The notes under the pieces: generated by a model
The model's input: the letters and a program-made list of their open reading frames with translations, nothing else
The model's database searches: none
What the model was told of the DNA's origin: nothing
Made by a program: the position numbers and the translations under genes
NCBI RefSeq assembly: GCF_041821085.1
Contig: NZ_JBGUAZ010000001.1
Coordinates: forward strand, 682,001-746,000
DNA length: 64,000 nucleotides
From: Natrinema sp. HArc-T2
GTDB lineage: Archaea > Halobacteriota > Halobacteria > Halobacteriales > Natrialbaceae
Direction of reading: 5' to 3'
In this document: in pieces, positions 43,155 through 51,374 of the stretch
Layout: every line of letters begins with the position of its first letter
Numbering within the stretch: position 1 is the first letter of the stretch

Positions 43155-44666
43155 ATGTCTGAAACCGGGACGGAGTCTCGTCCGCTGGTCCGGCAACTTC
43201 CCGATCCAGCGGCAGCGTCGAACGTCCGGTACAACCCGTCGCTTGAGGAGCTGCGTGAACTTGCCAAACCCGACGAGACGACGACCGAGTTCGGGTCGCC
43301 GTCGTACGTCAGCGAGTTTCGGTCGCGGAGTTCCGATCGGACGAAAAACGCCATCGACCACGAGTTCACCGACCACGATCAGGAACTGATCGACGACGCC
43401 GTCGATCTGGCTTCCGACGTCGAACTGGTCTGTGTCGACCGGCTGATGGGCCGCCATCCGGACGCGTCCTTCTGCTGTCGTCTGTTCGTTCCCGTCGAGC
43501 ACGCTCGGATCGCCTACGCGTGGGCGAACCTCTTCGAGCCCGCCGACGGGGCGGACCCCGATCTCTACACCGTCCAGCTGCCCGACTACGACGAGACTGC
43601 GATTCGCGTCCTGCCCGACACCGGCTTTACCGCCGTGCTGGGCAGCGACTACACCGGTGAGGCCAAGAAATCGTTCCTGCGGCTGTTCATGTATCGGATC
43701 AAACAGCAGGGCGGCCTCGGTCTCCACGCGGGCAGCAAGCGCGTCCGCGTCCGCAACGAAAACGACGAGCTCCAGACCGTCGGTCAGGTGTTCATGGGCC
43801 TGTCCGCGACCGGCAAGTCCACGCTGACCTCCCACGGCTGCTGGCTCGAGGACCCCGAAGACGCGTCCATGCTCCAGGACGACGTCTGTGGGCTGCTCTC
43901 GGACGGCTCCGTCGCCGGCAGCGAGGGACAGGGACTGTTCATCAAGACGATCGGCCTCGGCGAGGACGAACAGCCCGAACTCTACGAAGCTGCAACCGAC
44001 GAGTCGGCCATCCTCGAGAACGTCGCGGTCGACGACGACGGCACCGTCCACTTCGACGAGGACCGCTATACCTCGAACTCTCGGGCGATCATCCAGCGTG
44101 ACGAACTCGAGAGCGCCGACGAGGAGATCGACCTCGGCAGCATGGATCAGGTCTTCTTCATTACGCGCAACCCCCTGATGCCGCCGGTCGCCAAGCTCAA
44201 CGAAGAGCAGGCCGCCGTCGCATTCATGCTCGGCGAGTCGATCGAGACCAGTGCGGGCGATCCGTCGCGGGCCGGCGAGTCGATCCGCGTCGTCGGGACC
44301 AACCCCTTCATCATCGGCTCTGAAGGTGAAGAGGGCAACATCTTCCACGAACTGATCGACATTCTCGACGTCGACTGTTACGTGATCAACACGGGATATC
44401 TCGGCCAGAAGTCCCAGGACATCGGTGTCACCGAGTCCGTGACGATTCTCACCGAGACCGCTCGCGGCACCATCGAGTGGACCGACGACGAGGAGATGGG
44501 GCTGACGATCCCCGAAACCGTACCTGGCATCGACATCGAGGAGTTCTACGTGCCGGACCACGTCGAGGACTACGACGAGGCGCTTTCGGACCTCCGCGCC
44601 GAACGGCGGGAGTATCTCGAGCAGTTCGAGCAACTCCGCGACGAGATCAAAGACGCCGTGTACTGA
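43155..44666 (+). CDS. pckA: Phosphoenolpyruvate carboxykinase (ATP)
   Basis: A 503-aa ATP-type PEPCK. The kinase P-loop is GLSATGKSTLTSHG (~218-231). Other motifs: RIKQQGGLGLHAGSKRVRVR, DDVCGLLSDGSV and VFFITRNPLMPPVAKLNEEQ. It forms PEP from oxaloacetate for gluconeogenesis, which fits growth on acetate via the methylaspartate cycle. Start: MSETGTESRP at 43155 or ATG 43149. A TATA box 25-30 bp upstream implies a leaderless transcript. Confidence 0.93.
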   Translation: MSETGTESRPLVRQLPDPAAASNVRYNPSLEELRELAKPDETTTEFGSPSYVSEFRSRSSDRTKNAIDHEFTDHDQELIDDAVDLASDVELVCVDRLMGRHPDASFCCRLFVPVEHARIAYAWANLFEPADGADPDLYTVQLPDYDETAIRVLPDTGFTAVLGSDYTGEAKKSFLRLFMYRIKQQGGLGLHAGSKRVRVRNENDELQTVGQVFMGLSATGKSTLTSHGCWLEDPEDASMLQDDVCGLLSDGSVAGSEGQGLFIKTIGLGEDEQPELYEAATDESAILENVAVDDDGTVHFDEDRYTSNSRAIIQRDELESADEEIDLGSMDQVFFITRNPLMPPVAKLNEEQAAVAFMLGESIETSAGDPSRAGESIRVVGTNPFIIGSEGEEGNIFHELIDILDVDCYVINTGYLGQKSQDIGVTESVTILTETARGTIEWTDDEEMGLTIPETVPGIDIEEFYVPDHVEDYDEALSDLRAERREYLEQFEQLRDEIKDAVY

Positions 44667-44831
44667 ACTGCCGGACGCTCGGTTGTCCGACCGGAGACGC
44701 GTACGTGATGTCTTCTGGCGTGCGCGATCGCATGAGCTCTGATTCCTGCTACAATTACCAAGCGCGAGCGACGGGGCTTCGCTTGCCGCACACGAATACT
44801 GTTATATGTGTCGAGTTCCCACGGGTGGGTA

Positions 44832-45023
44832 ATGAGCGCACAGGTACGAACACCGACCGCGCGAGTCTGTGAAGTATGCGACCGCGCCGAAGTCTGGGAC
44901 GAAGAGCTCGAAGCGTGGCAACTTGCCCGCGAAGACGGCGAGAAACAGGTTGGTAATCCACACTGCCTCCACGAGTGGGACATCAACGGCACGTTCAATC
45001 CGGTCGACGAATCCGATAGCTAA
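44832..45023 (+). CDS. HEWDINGTFNP micro-protein, 63 aa, with Cys pair
   Basis: A 63-aa protein: MSAQVRTPTARVCEVCDRAE... ends with CLHEWDINGTFNPVDE. A CxxC pair (~13-16) and a later Cys/His (CLH, ~46) could bind zinc. It is a small haloarchaeal protein of unknown function. ATG 44832 is ~30 bp after CTGTTATATG, a TATA box, so probably leaderless. Confidence 0.78.
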   Translation: MSAQVRTPTARVCEVCDRAEVWDEELEAWQLAREDGEKQVGNPHCLHEWDINGTFNPVDESDS

Positions 45024-45099
45024 CGATCGGGCCACGCGACGGTCGTCGCCCGCACGTCGTGGTAGTATCCTTTTTCCCGGCTCGAGCGTAGCCGCTGTT

Positions 45100-45402
45100 A
45101 TGCCAACGGTCTACATTACAGCCCCACTCGAGGCAGCCGACGAGCTCGCCGAAACGCTCGTCGCGGAGCGACTCGCCGCCTGCGTCAACCGGGTCGAGAC
45201 GACCTCGACGTACCGCTGAGAGGGTGAGGTCCACCACGATGACGAAGTGATCCTCTTCGTGAAGACGACCGACGACGTCTACGACGACCTCGTCGCATAC
45301 GTCGAAGAACAGCATCCCTACGACGTGCCCTGCATCGAGCGGTTCGACGAGGACGACGTCCTCGAGTCGTTCGCGACGTGGCGAGCCGACAGCGTCGAGT
45401 AG
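45100..45402 (+). pseudogene. cutA: cutA (divalent-cation tolerance), broken by an in-frame TGA
   Basis: Read through, this is a 100-aa CutA1-like protein: VYITAPLEAADELAETLVAE, ACVNRVETTSTYR, then EGEVHHDDEVILFVKTT, and VPCIERFDEDDVLESFA. Codon 40 (45217-45219) is TGA where CutA proteins usually have Trp (the ...YxW(K/E)G segment), so one base change TGG to TGA explains it. No good restart codon lies near. The remaining frame is clean to the final TAG, so the change is recent or a sequencing error. Confidence 0.82.
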
Positions 45403-45484
45403 CCGAGCGGGTACGACAGACGGTCACAGGCGATGATTGGCTGAATTAGCAACCCTTAAAACTCGCGCACGGGTTGTGACGGGT

Positions 45485-45967
45485 ATGGCTGGAACCATCG
45501 AAGTGCTCGTTCCGGGTGGCCAGGCCAACCCTGGCCCGCCGCTCGGTCCCGAGCTCGGACCGACCCCCGTCGACGTGCAGGCTGTCGTACAGGAGATCAA
45601 CGATCAGACCGAGGCGTTCGACGGGACCGAAGTCCCCGTCACCGTCGACTACGAGGACGACGGCTCCTTCGAGATCGACGTCGGTGTGCCACCGACGGCG
45701 GCGCTTGTCAAGGACGAAGCCGGCTTCGAAACCGGCAGCGGCGAGCCCCAAGAGGACTTCGTCGCGGACCTCTCCGTCGATCAAGTCAAGAAGATCGCCG
45801 AGCAGAAACACCCCGATCTGCTCGCGTACGACACGATCAACGCCGCGAAGGAAGTCGTCGGCACCTGTGCCTCGATGGGCGTCACCATCGAAGGCAACGA
45901 CGCTCGCGAGTTCAAAGAGCGCGTCGACAGCGGTGAGTACGACGACGTGCTTGCAGCCGACGCATAA
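45485..45967 (+). CDS. rpl11: Ribosomal protein uL11
   Basis: A 160-aa archaeal uL11: MAGTIEVLVPGGQANPGPPL, PTAALVKDEAGFETGSG, and the C-terminal rRNA-binding part EVVGTCASMGVTIEG. It binds the GTPase-associated region of 23S rRNA. In this genome it is separated from uL1 by a minus-strand gene and 1.0 kb, as is known for some haloarchaea. Promoter box CCCTTAAAAC lies ~25 bp upstream of ATG 45485. Confidence 0.97.
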   Translation: MAGTIEVLVPGGQANPGPPLGPELGPTPVDVQAVVQEINDQTEAFDGTEVPVTVDYEDDGSFEIDVGVPPTAALVKDEAGFETGSGEPQEDFVADLSVDQVKKIAEQKHPDLLAYDTINAAKEVVGTCASMGVTIEGNDAREFKERVDSGEYDDVLAADA

Positions 45968-46080
45968 TCTGAGATACCGTTTCGGTACGCGGGTGCCCGC
46001 GTCTTCTTTGTGATGGCACCCTCATTCGATGCCGCTATCAGCGTTGGTACCGGGACAGTTTCTTCCACCGTACTGACAAT

Positions 46081-46126
46081 ATTGTAGCCACCCCTCGTCA
46101 GTGCAGGTTCAGGGAGGCCGATCGCA
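46081..46126 (+). repeat. Family B element, degenerate half copy
   Basis: ATTGTAGCCACCCCTCGTCAG then TGCAGG ... GATCGCAG matches the left end of the element at 32190 (TAGTAGCCAC, CGTCAGTGCA, GATCGCA) with small indels. The right half is missing. It lies between the convergent uL11 and membrane-protein genes. Confidence 0.5.
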
Positions 46127-46143
46127 GCTCGAGCGCGCCAGAA

Positions 46144-46752
46144 CTAGATCTTGTTCGCAGGTGGAACGGTTCGCTCGTCAGGTCGTGCCGTCCCAGCGCC
46201 GCCAAACAGCACGCGAACCCCCGCACCGAGACCGAGCGCACCGGCGAGCCCAGCAATGGCGACGGTCGCCGGTAGCGCCAGCCCGGCGAGCCCGCTCACG
46301 AGCGCGCCGACGACGATGCCGACCCACAGCCGGTCGCTTCCGAGCCGTGAGGCGATCGTACAGCCGATCGCGGTGAGCCCGATCGCCAGCACCACTGGAA
46401 TGACTGTCGCTCCGAGAATGACCAGCGGGATACCGAAGAACACCCCGACACTGGTGTCGACGATGAGATAGCCCGTTCCCGCGAGCGCGCTGACGACGAG
46501 CAGACTCGGGAACCCGATCCCGACCGAGATCACCGGACTCTGGCGCGATTTTCGGACCGCTTTGCTCCCATGGCTATGGAGCAATCCGAGCACGATCATC
46601 GTGACGAGCACGGCGACGACGAACTGGATACCAACCCGGACGAACGGCTCGAGTGATCGATACGCCGCGAGCGCGCCGTCGGCGACGGACAGCGTGCCGG
46701 TCGAATCCGAAGCCGGCTGCCCAACCCTAGTATATAATTCTAATGGCCACAT
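46144..46752 (-). CDS. Uncharacterised multi-helix membrane protein
   Basis: A 202-aa protein with five likely membrane helices (about residues 40-62, 78-97, 104-125, 130-150 and 158-180), Gly/Ala/Val rich; it begins MWPLELYTRVGQPASDSTG. Not recognised. A minus-strand ATTATAAG box ~23 bp upstream supports start 46752 and a leaderless mRNA. It separates uL11 from the uL1 operon. Confidence 0.75.
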   Translation of the reverse strand: MWPLELYTRVGQPASDSTGTLSVADGALAAYRSLEPFVRVGIQFVVAVLVTMIVLGLLHSHGSKAVRKSRQSPVISVGIGFPSLLVVSALAGTGYLIVDTSVGVFFGIPLVILGATVIPVVLAIGLTAIGCTIASRLGSDRLWVGIVVGALVSGLAGLALPATVAIAGLAGALGLGAGVRVLFGGAGTARPDERTVPPANKI

Positions 46753-46906
46753 CGACGTATATTACACGAGATCTTATAATAGAACTTTTGATAATCAGGG
46801 TGACATACCATTCGGTGTTGTGAGGAGCGACCGTGTTGTGGTGAGACGCGCGGTCACATACCAGGATCGCGGGTAGTTCGACGGGTTTAAGTCTGCGATG
46901 ACACTT

Positions 46907-46976
46907 GGTTCAACGGAGACAGGCATCGCCTGTTTCACTGACCCGTAGGAGCACTCCTGCGTACTACGGAGGTGAA
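46907..46976 (+). promoter_or_regulatory. uL1-operon leader with two hairpins (candidate L1 autoregulation)
   Basis: After a TTTAA box (46886-46890) a ~70-nt leader contains hairpin ACAGGC-ATC-GCCTGT (46919-46933) and hairpin GTAGGAG-CA-CTCCTGC (46945-46960), then a perfect Shine-Dalgarno GGAGGTGA (46969-46976). In Halobacterium the uL1 operon leader was described as carrying an L1-binding, rRNA-like structure; this leader fits by position and shape. Confidence 0.55.
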
Positions 46977-46978
46977 CG

Positions 46979-47611
46979 ATGGCAGATTCGGATATTGAAA
47001 CAGCAGTAGCCCGCGCACTCGAGGATTCGCCCAATCGGAACTTTACCGAGACGGTCGACCTCGCGATCAATCTGCGCGACTTAGACCTGAACGAACCGTC
47101 GAACCGCGTTGACGAGTCGATCGTCCTTCCGTCCGGAACCGGACAGGAAACTCGCATCGTCGTCATCGCCGAGGGAGAAACCGCAGTCCGTGCCGAAGAG
47201 GCAGCGGACGAGGTCCTCTCGGGCGACGACGTAGCCGATCTGGACGACGACGAGGCCAAGGACATGGCCGACGAGACGGACTTCTTCATCGCCGAAGAGG
47301 CGATGATGCAAGACATCGCCCGGCACCTGGGTACCATTCTCGGTCCCCGAGGGAAGATGCCGGACCCGCTCGCACCCGACGACGACGTCGTCGAAACCGT
47401 CAACCGGCTCAAAAACACCGTGCAGCTTCGCTCCGGCGACCGACGAACATTCCACACCCTCGTCGGCGCCGAAGACATGGATGCCGAGTCGATCGCCGAC
47501 AATATCGACGTCATCCTGCGTCGCCTGCACGCCGACCTCGAGAAGGGGCCCCAGAACATCGACGCCGTCTACGTGAAGACGACGATGGGGCCGTCCGTGG
47601 AGGTGGCCTAG
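46979..47611 (+). CDS. rpl1: Ribosomal protein uL1
   Basis: A 210-aa uL1: [37 protein letters not shown], and the signature-like [12 protein letters not shown] (~120-131). It forms the L1 stalk and usually represses its own operon. It has a strong Shine-Dalgarno, unlike the leaderless genes around. First gene of the uL1-uL10-L12 operon. Confidence 0.96.
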   Translation: MADSDIETAVARALEDSPNRNFTETVDLAINLRDLDLNEPSNRVDESIVLPSGTGQETRIVVIAEGETAVRAEEAADEVLSGDDVADLDDDEAKDMADETDFFIAEEAMMQDIARHLGTILGPRGKMPDPLAPDDDVVETVNRLKNTVQLRSGDRRTFHTLVGAEDMDAESIADNIDVILRRLHADLEKGPQNIDAVYVKTTMGPSVEVA

Positions 47612-47612
47612 A

Positions 47613-48653
47613 ATGAGCGCACAGGCTGAACGCAAAACCGAGAACCTTCCCCAGTGGAAGAAAGAGGAAGTCGACGAACTCGCCGAGATCATCAGCGAGT
47701 ACGAGAGCGTCGGCATCGTCGGCATCGCCGGCATTCCTTCGAAGCAGCTTCAGGACATGCGCCGCGACCTGCACGGCACCGCCGAGTTGCGCGTCAGCCG
47801 CAACACCCTGCAGACGCGCGCGCTCGAGGACGCCGGCCTCGGCGACCTCGTCGAGCACATCGAGGGACAGGTCGGCATCGTCGGCACGAACGAGAACCCG
47901 TTCTCGCTGTACAAGGAGCTCGAGGCGTCGAAGACGCCCGCTCCGATCAACGAGGGCGAGGTCGCGCCCAACGACATCGTGATCCCTGAAGGGGACACCG
48001 GTGTCGACCCGGGACCGTTCGTCGGCGAACTCCAGAGCATCGGCGCGAACGCACGCATCGAAGAGGGTTCGATCCAGGTTATGGAGGACTCGACGGTCTT
48101 AGAGGCCGGCGAGGAAGTCTCTGCGGATCTGTCGAACGTCCTCAACGAGTTGGGCATCGAGCCCAAGGAAGTCGGACTCGACCTGCGCGCCGTCATCGCT
48201 GACGGCGTCCTGTTCGACCCCGCAGACCTCGACATCGACGTCGAGGCCTACCGGAGCGACGTGTCGACGGCCGCTGCTCGCGCCCAGAACCTCTCGATCA
48301 ACGCGACGTTCCCGACCGCGGCGACCGCACCGACGCTCATCGCCAAGGCCACGGGCGAGGCCAAGAGCCTCGGCCTGCAGGCCGCGATCGAGGACGAAGC
48401 CCTCATGCCCGACCTCGTCAGCAAGGCCGACGCACAGCTGCGTGCGCTCGCGACCCAGATCGACGACGAGGAGGCACTCCCTGAGGAGCTTCAGGGCGTC
48501 GAGGCGGCCGCTCCGGCGGCAGCCGACGACGAGGACGAATCGGCAGACGACCAGACCGAAGACGAGGCTGAGACCGACGAGGCCGACGCCGACGATGATG
48601 ACGACGAAGACGACGGCGACGGCGCGGCAGGTCTCGGCGAAATGTTCGGATAA
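47613..48653 (+). CDS. rpl10: Ribosomal protein uL10 (P0)
   Basis: A 346-aa archaeal P0-type uL10. Segments [40 protein letters not shown], and the P0-specific insertion (VEVNEGEV-like [18 protein letters not shown]) are seen. The C-terminal tail is highly acidic and ends GLGEMFG, the conserved stalk tip also found in P1. It carries the L12 dimers. Start is one base after the uL1 stop; a GGAGGTGG site lies inside the end of uL1. Confidence 0.96.
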   Translation: MSAQAERKTENLPQWKKEEVDELAEIISEYESVGIVGIAGIPSKQLQDMRRDLHGTAELRVSRNTLQTRALEDAGLGDLVEHIEGQVGIVGTNENPFSLYKELEASKTPAPINEGEVAPNDIVIPEGDTGVDPGPFVGELQSIGANARIEEGSIQVMEDSTVLEAGEEVSADLSNVLNELGIEPKEVGLDLRAVIADGVLFDPADLDIDVEAYRSDVSTAAARAQNLSINATFPTAATAPTLIAKATGEAKSLGLQAAIEDEALMPDLVSKADAQLRALATQIDDEEALPEELQGVEAAAPAAADDEDESADDQTEDEAETDEADADDDDDEDDGDGAAGLGEMFG

Positions 48654-48674
48654 CGACTCACGGAGGATACACCA

Positions 48675-49016
48675 ATGGAATACGTATACGCTGCACTCAT
48701 CCTGAACGAATCGGACGAAGAGATCAACGAAGACAACCTCACGAACGTGCTCGACGCCGCCGGCGTCGACGTCGAAGAGTCCCGCGTCAAGGCGCTCGTC
48801 GCCGCGCTCGAGGACGTCGACATCGACGAGGCCGTCGAAGAAGCCGCTGCCGTCCCCGCTGGCGGAGCCGCCGCAGGCGGTGCCGCAGCTGCGGAAGGTG
48901 GCGACGACGACGACGACGACGCTGAAGAGACCAGCGACGTGCCGGACACGACGGACGAAGACGAGGAAGAAGAGGAAGACGCCAGCGGTGAAGGCCTCGG
49001 CGAACTCTTCGGATAA
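48675..49016 (+). CDS. rpl12: Ribosomal protein P1 (L12e)
   Basis: A 113-aa archaeal stalk protein. N-terminal dimerisation helices [20 protein letters not shown], an Ala/Gly hinge ([18 protein letters not shown]), then an acidic tail ending GLGELFG. It recruits translation GTPases. GGAGGA Shine-Dalgarno 9 bp upstream. Last gene of the operon. Confidence 0.97.
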   Translation: MEYVYAALILNESDEEINEDNLTNVLDAAGVDVEESRVKALVAALEDVDIDEAVEEAAAVPAGGAAAGGAAAAEGGDDDDDDAEETSDVPDTTDEDEEEEEDASGEGLGELFG

Positions 49017-49056
49017 CCGCTCCGTCGATCCGGTTTCGACGAGTTGCACACCCCGA

Positions 49057-49061
49057 TTTTT
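49057..49061 (+). terminator. T-run terminator of the ribosomal operon
   Basis: GATTTTTCTTG, 40 bp after the L12 stop codon, with no strong hairpin, is a typical archaeal oligo-T terminator. Confidence 0.5.
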
Positions 49062-49166
49062 CTTGCGCTCGCGGATGAGTGGCGACGCCGCAGTGGAGCG
49101 GCGCCGACGGCTCACGCTCCACGGCGAGCCGAGAGTATATGAGTGAAGGCGCGGCCAGAGCCGCCA

Positions 49167-50405
49167 ATGGCTGCCCCAGTGGAGGTCGTCGTTGAGCCGG
49201 CGCTGACGCTGCAGTTGCTCGCGTGGGTCCTCGCCGGCTCGCTGTGTGGGACCTGTAGCGGGCTCGTCCCGGGACTACACGCCAACAACTTCGCACTCGT
49301 GCTGGCAGGAATCGCTCCGTCAGTCCCCGGCCCGCCGCTGTTCGTCGGCTGTGCGATGCTCGCCGCCGGCGTCGTCCACACCTTCCTGAACGCCGTCCCG
49401 GCGATGGCGCTCGGCGTTCCCGACGCGGAGATGGCCGTCACCGCGTTGCCGGGTCACCGACTGGTCCTCGAGGGACGTGGCCCCGAAGCGATCAGACTCT
49501 CCGCACTCGGGAGCGTCCTCGCCGTCCTCGCTGCGGTCCCGCTTGCTGTCCCTGTGACTCGCGCCGTGACCGTCGTCTACCCGACGCTGCGGGCCCATCT
49601 ATCGGTGCTCCTCGCAACGATCGTGGTCGCGTTACTCGCCTCGGAGCCGACGTGGCGAAGCCGCCTGGGTGGCCTGCTCTCGTTCGGGCTGGCCACCGGA
49701 CTCGGCGCACTCACCCTGGATCTCTCGCCGGCAGCGCCGCTCGAGGTGGGCGGCACCCTCGCGCCGCTGTTTGCCGGCCTCTTCGGGGCACCGGTGTTGA
49801 TCGACGCGGTTCGCGGGAGCGGGATCCCCCGGCAGGACGGCCTCGAGATCACAATGTCGCGCGGACTCCTCGGGGGGACGGCGGTCGCCGGCACGCTCGC
49901 GGGTGCTGCAGTCGGCTACCTGCCCGGTATCACGGCTGCGATCGCCGCCGTCGCGGTGCTGGTCGTCGTCCCGGCGGAAGCCAGTGACCGGGGGTACATC
50001 GTCGCGACCAGCGGCGTCGACACGGCCAACACGGTTTTCGCGCTTTTCGCGCTGGTCGCCATCGGCCAGCCCCGAACCGGCGTGCTGGTCGCCGTCGACA
50101 GTCTGGGCGTGCCACTCGAGATACCGATCCTGCTTGCTGCCGTCTTGCTCGCGGGACTCGTCGGCTTCGCGCTCATCCTGGTCGTCGGGGACGCCTATCT
50201 CGAGTTCGTCGGGCGGCTCCCCTACTGGCAGGTGTCGGCTGCCGTTCTCGCAGTGCTTCTCGTGCTCTCGTTCCTGTTTACCGGCGTGGTCGGCATTGCG
50301 ATCTTTCTCGTCGCGACCGCGATCGGGCTGGTTCCGGTTCGGCTGCGAGCTCGGCGCGTCCATCTGATGGGTGTCTTGATCGGGCCGCTGATGCTTGGGA
50401 TCTGA
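49167..50405 (+). CDS. TctA-like transporter permease
   Basis: A 412-aa protein with about 10-12 hydrophobic helices of the TctA/DUF112-like family. The opening GTCSGLVPGLHANNFALVLA carries the family's glycine-rich loop, and a second matching loop VGYLPGITAAIAAVAVLVV occurs near residue 250. In bacteria TctA works with TctB and TctC for tricarboxylates; neither partner is present here, and substrate is unknown. I use ATG 49167 over GTG 49143. Confidence 0.75.
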   Translation: MAAPVEVVVEPALTLQLLAWVLAGSLCGTCSGLVPGLHANNFALVLAGIAPSVPGPPLFVGCAMLAAGVVHTFLNAVPAMALGVPDAEMAVTALPGHRLVLEGRGPEAIRLSALGSVLAVLAAVPLAVPVTRAVTVVYPTLRAHLSVLLATIVVALLASEPTWRSRLGGLLSFGLATGLGALTLDLSPAAPLEVGGTLAPLFAGLFGAPVLIDAVRGSGIPRQDGLEITMSRGLLGGTAVAGTLAGAAVGYLPGITAAIAAVAVLVVVPAEASDRGYIVATSGVDTANTVFALFALVAIGQPRTGVLVAVDSLGVPLEIPILLAAVLLAGLVGFALILVVGDAYLEFVGRLPYWQVSAAVLAVLLVLSFLFTGVVGIAIFLVATAIGLVPVRLRARRVHLMGVLIGPLMLGI

Positions 50406-50415
50406 CGTTTCAGTA

Positions 50416-51258
50416 TCAGCGGTCATCCGGACCTGCCGCTCGAGCGGCTGCCACGAGGTCTGCGACGCGCTCGCTGGCGACTGGCGCGGTCGTCTCCCCG
50501 CCGTCTTTAAGCGCAGTGCCGACGATGACGCCGTCTGCACCCGCTTCGAGACAGTCGCCGACGGTCTCGGTCGTCACCCCGCTGCCGACAAACACCGGAG
50601 TCCGATCGTGGCCGTGTGCTGTCAGCTCATCGGAAACGCGCTCGACATCTGCAAGCGGCGTTTCGACGCCCGTTCCTGGTCCGGAGACGATCACGCCGTC
50701 TGCCCGACCGCGCTCGACCGTCTCGAGCGCTGTCCGGTCGATCGGTCGCTCGCCGACTGGCGTCGCGTGTTTGACGTGGACGTCCGCGAGGATTGCGACA
50801 TCGGTTGCAAGCCGATCACGGAGCCGAAGCGTTTCGTGGGCGCGGCCCTCGAGCACACCCTGATCCGTCGCGGCGGTACCGACGTGGACGTTGACGCGGA
50901 CGAACGCGGCATCGACGGCTGCGGCGATCGACAGCGCTGCCTCGGCGTCGTTACGAAGCACGTTGATGCCGACCGGCACGTCGACGGCGTCGGTCACGGT
51001 CGTCGCAATCGCTGTCATCTCTGCAACGACGTGTTTCGATACGTCATCCGGATAGAACGGGGAATCTCCGAAGTTCTCGAGGATGATCCCGTCGATTCCG
51101 CCGTCGGAAAGCCGGCGTGCGTCCGCGAGCGCACGAGCGCGGACGGCGTCGCGGTCGCCGTCGAATTCAGGCGCGCCGGGCAGCGCCGGGAGGTGGACCA
51201 TGCCGACGACGGGCCGGTCGGCGCCGAAGCGCTCGAGCAGTGCTGTCCTCGTGGTCAT
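50416..51258 (-). CDS. BtpA/SgcQ family TIM-barrel protein
   Basis: A 280-aa protein. Typical segments are VVGMVHLPALPGAPEF, GGIDGIILENFGDSPFYP, FVRVNVHVGTAATDQG, DVHVKHATPV and VFVGSGVTTETVGD ... IVGTALKDGG. BtpA of cyanobacteria stabilises photosystem I; other members are found in sugar-nucleoside operons. Haloarchaeal function unknown. Convergent with the TctA-like gene; the 116 bp upstream is shared with the OYE gene. Confidence 0.85.
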   Translation of the reverse strand: MTTRTALLERFGADRPVVGMVHLPALPGAPEFDGDRDAVRARALADARRLSDGGIDGIILENFGDSPFYPDDVSKHVVAEMTAIATTVTDAVDVPVGINVLRNDAEAALSIAAAVDAAFVRVNVHVGTAATDQGVLEGRAHETLRLRDRLATDVAILADVHVKHATPVGERPIDRTALETVERGRADGVIVSGPGTGVETPLADVERVSDELTAHGHDRTPVFVGSGVTTETVGDCLEAGADGVIVGTALKDGGETTAPVASERVADLVAAARAAGPDDR

Positions 51259-51374
51259 ACCAGTGCTGGGAGCGCGAGCGGGATAACGTGATGTGGTGGC
51301 GAGATAGGGGCTCGAGCCGGCAATCCCCTCCCCCACCAGGGCTGTTTTCTCTCTGCCGAGGGTATTTCCAGCCG

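Noticed and set aside
43131-44633. A 500-codon minus-strand frame
   Set aside because: Shadow of pckA, whose P-loop and other motifs are in the plus frame.
45217-45219. Selenocysteine at the cutA TGA
   Set aside because: Selenocysteine is not known in haloarchaea, no SECIS-like structure follows, and the aligned residue is Trp, not Cys.
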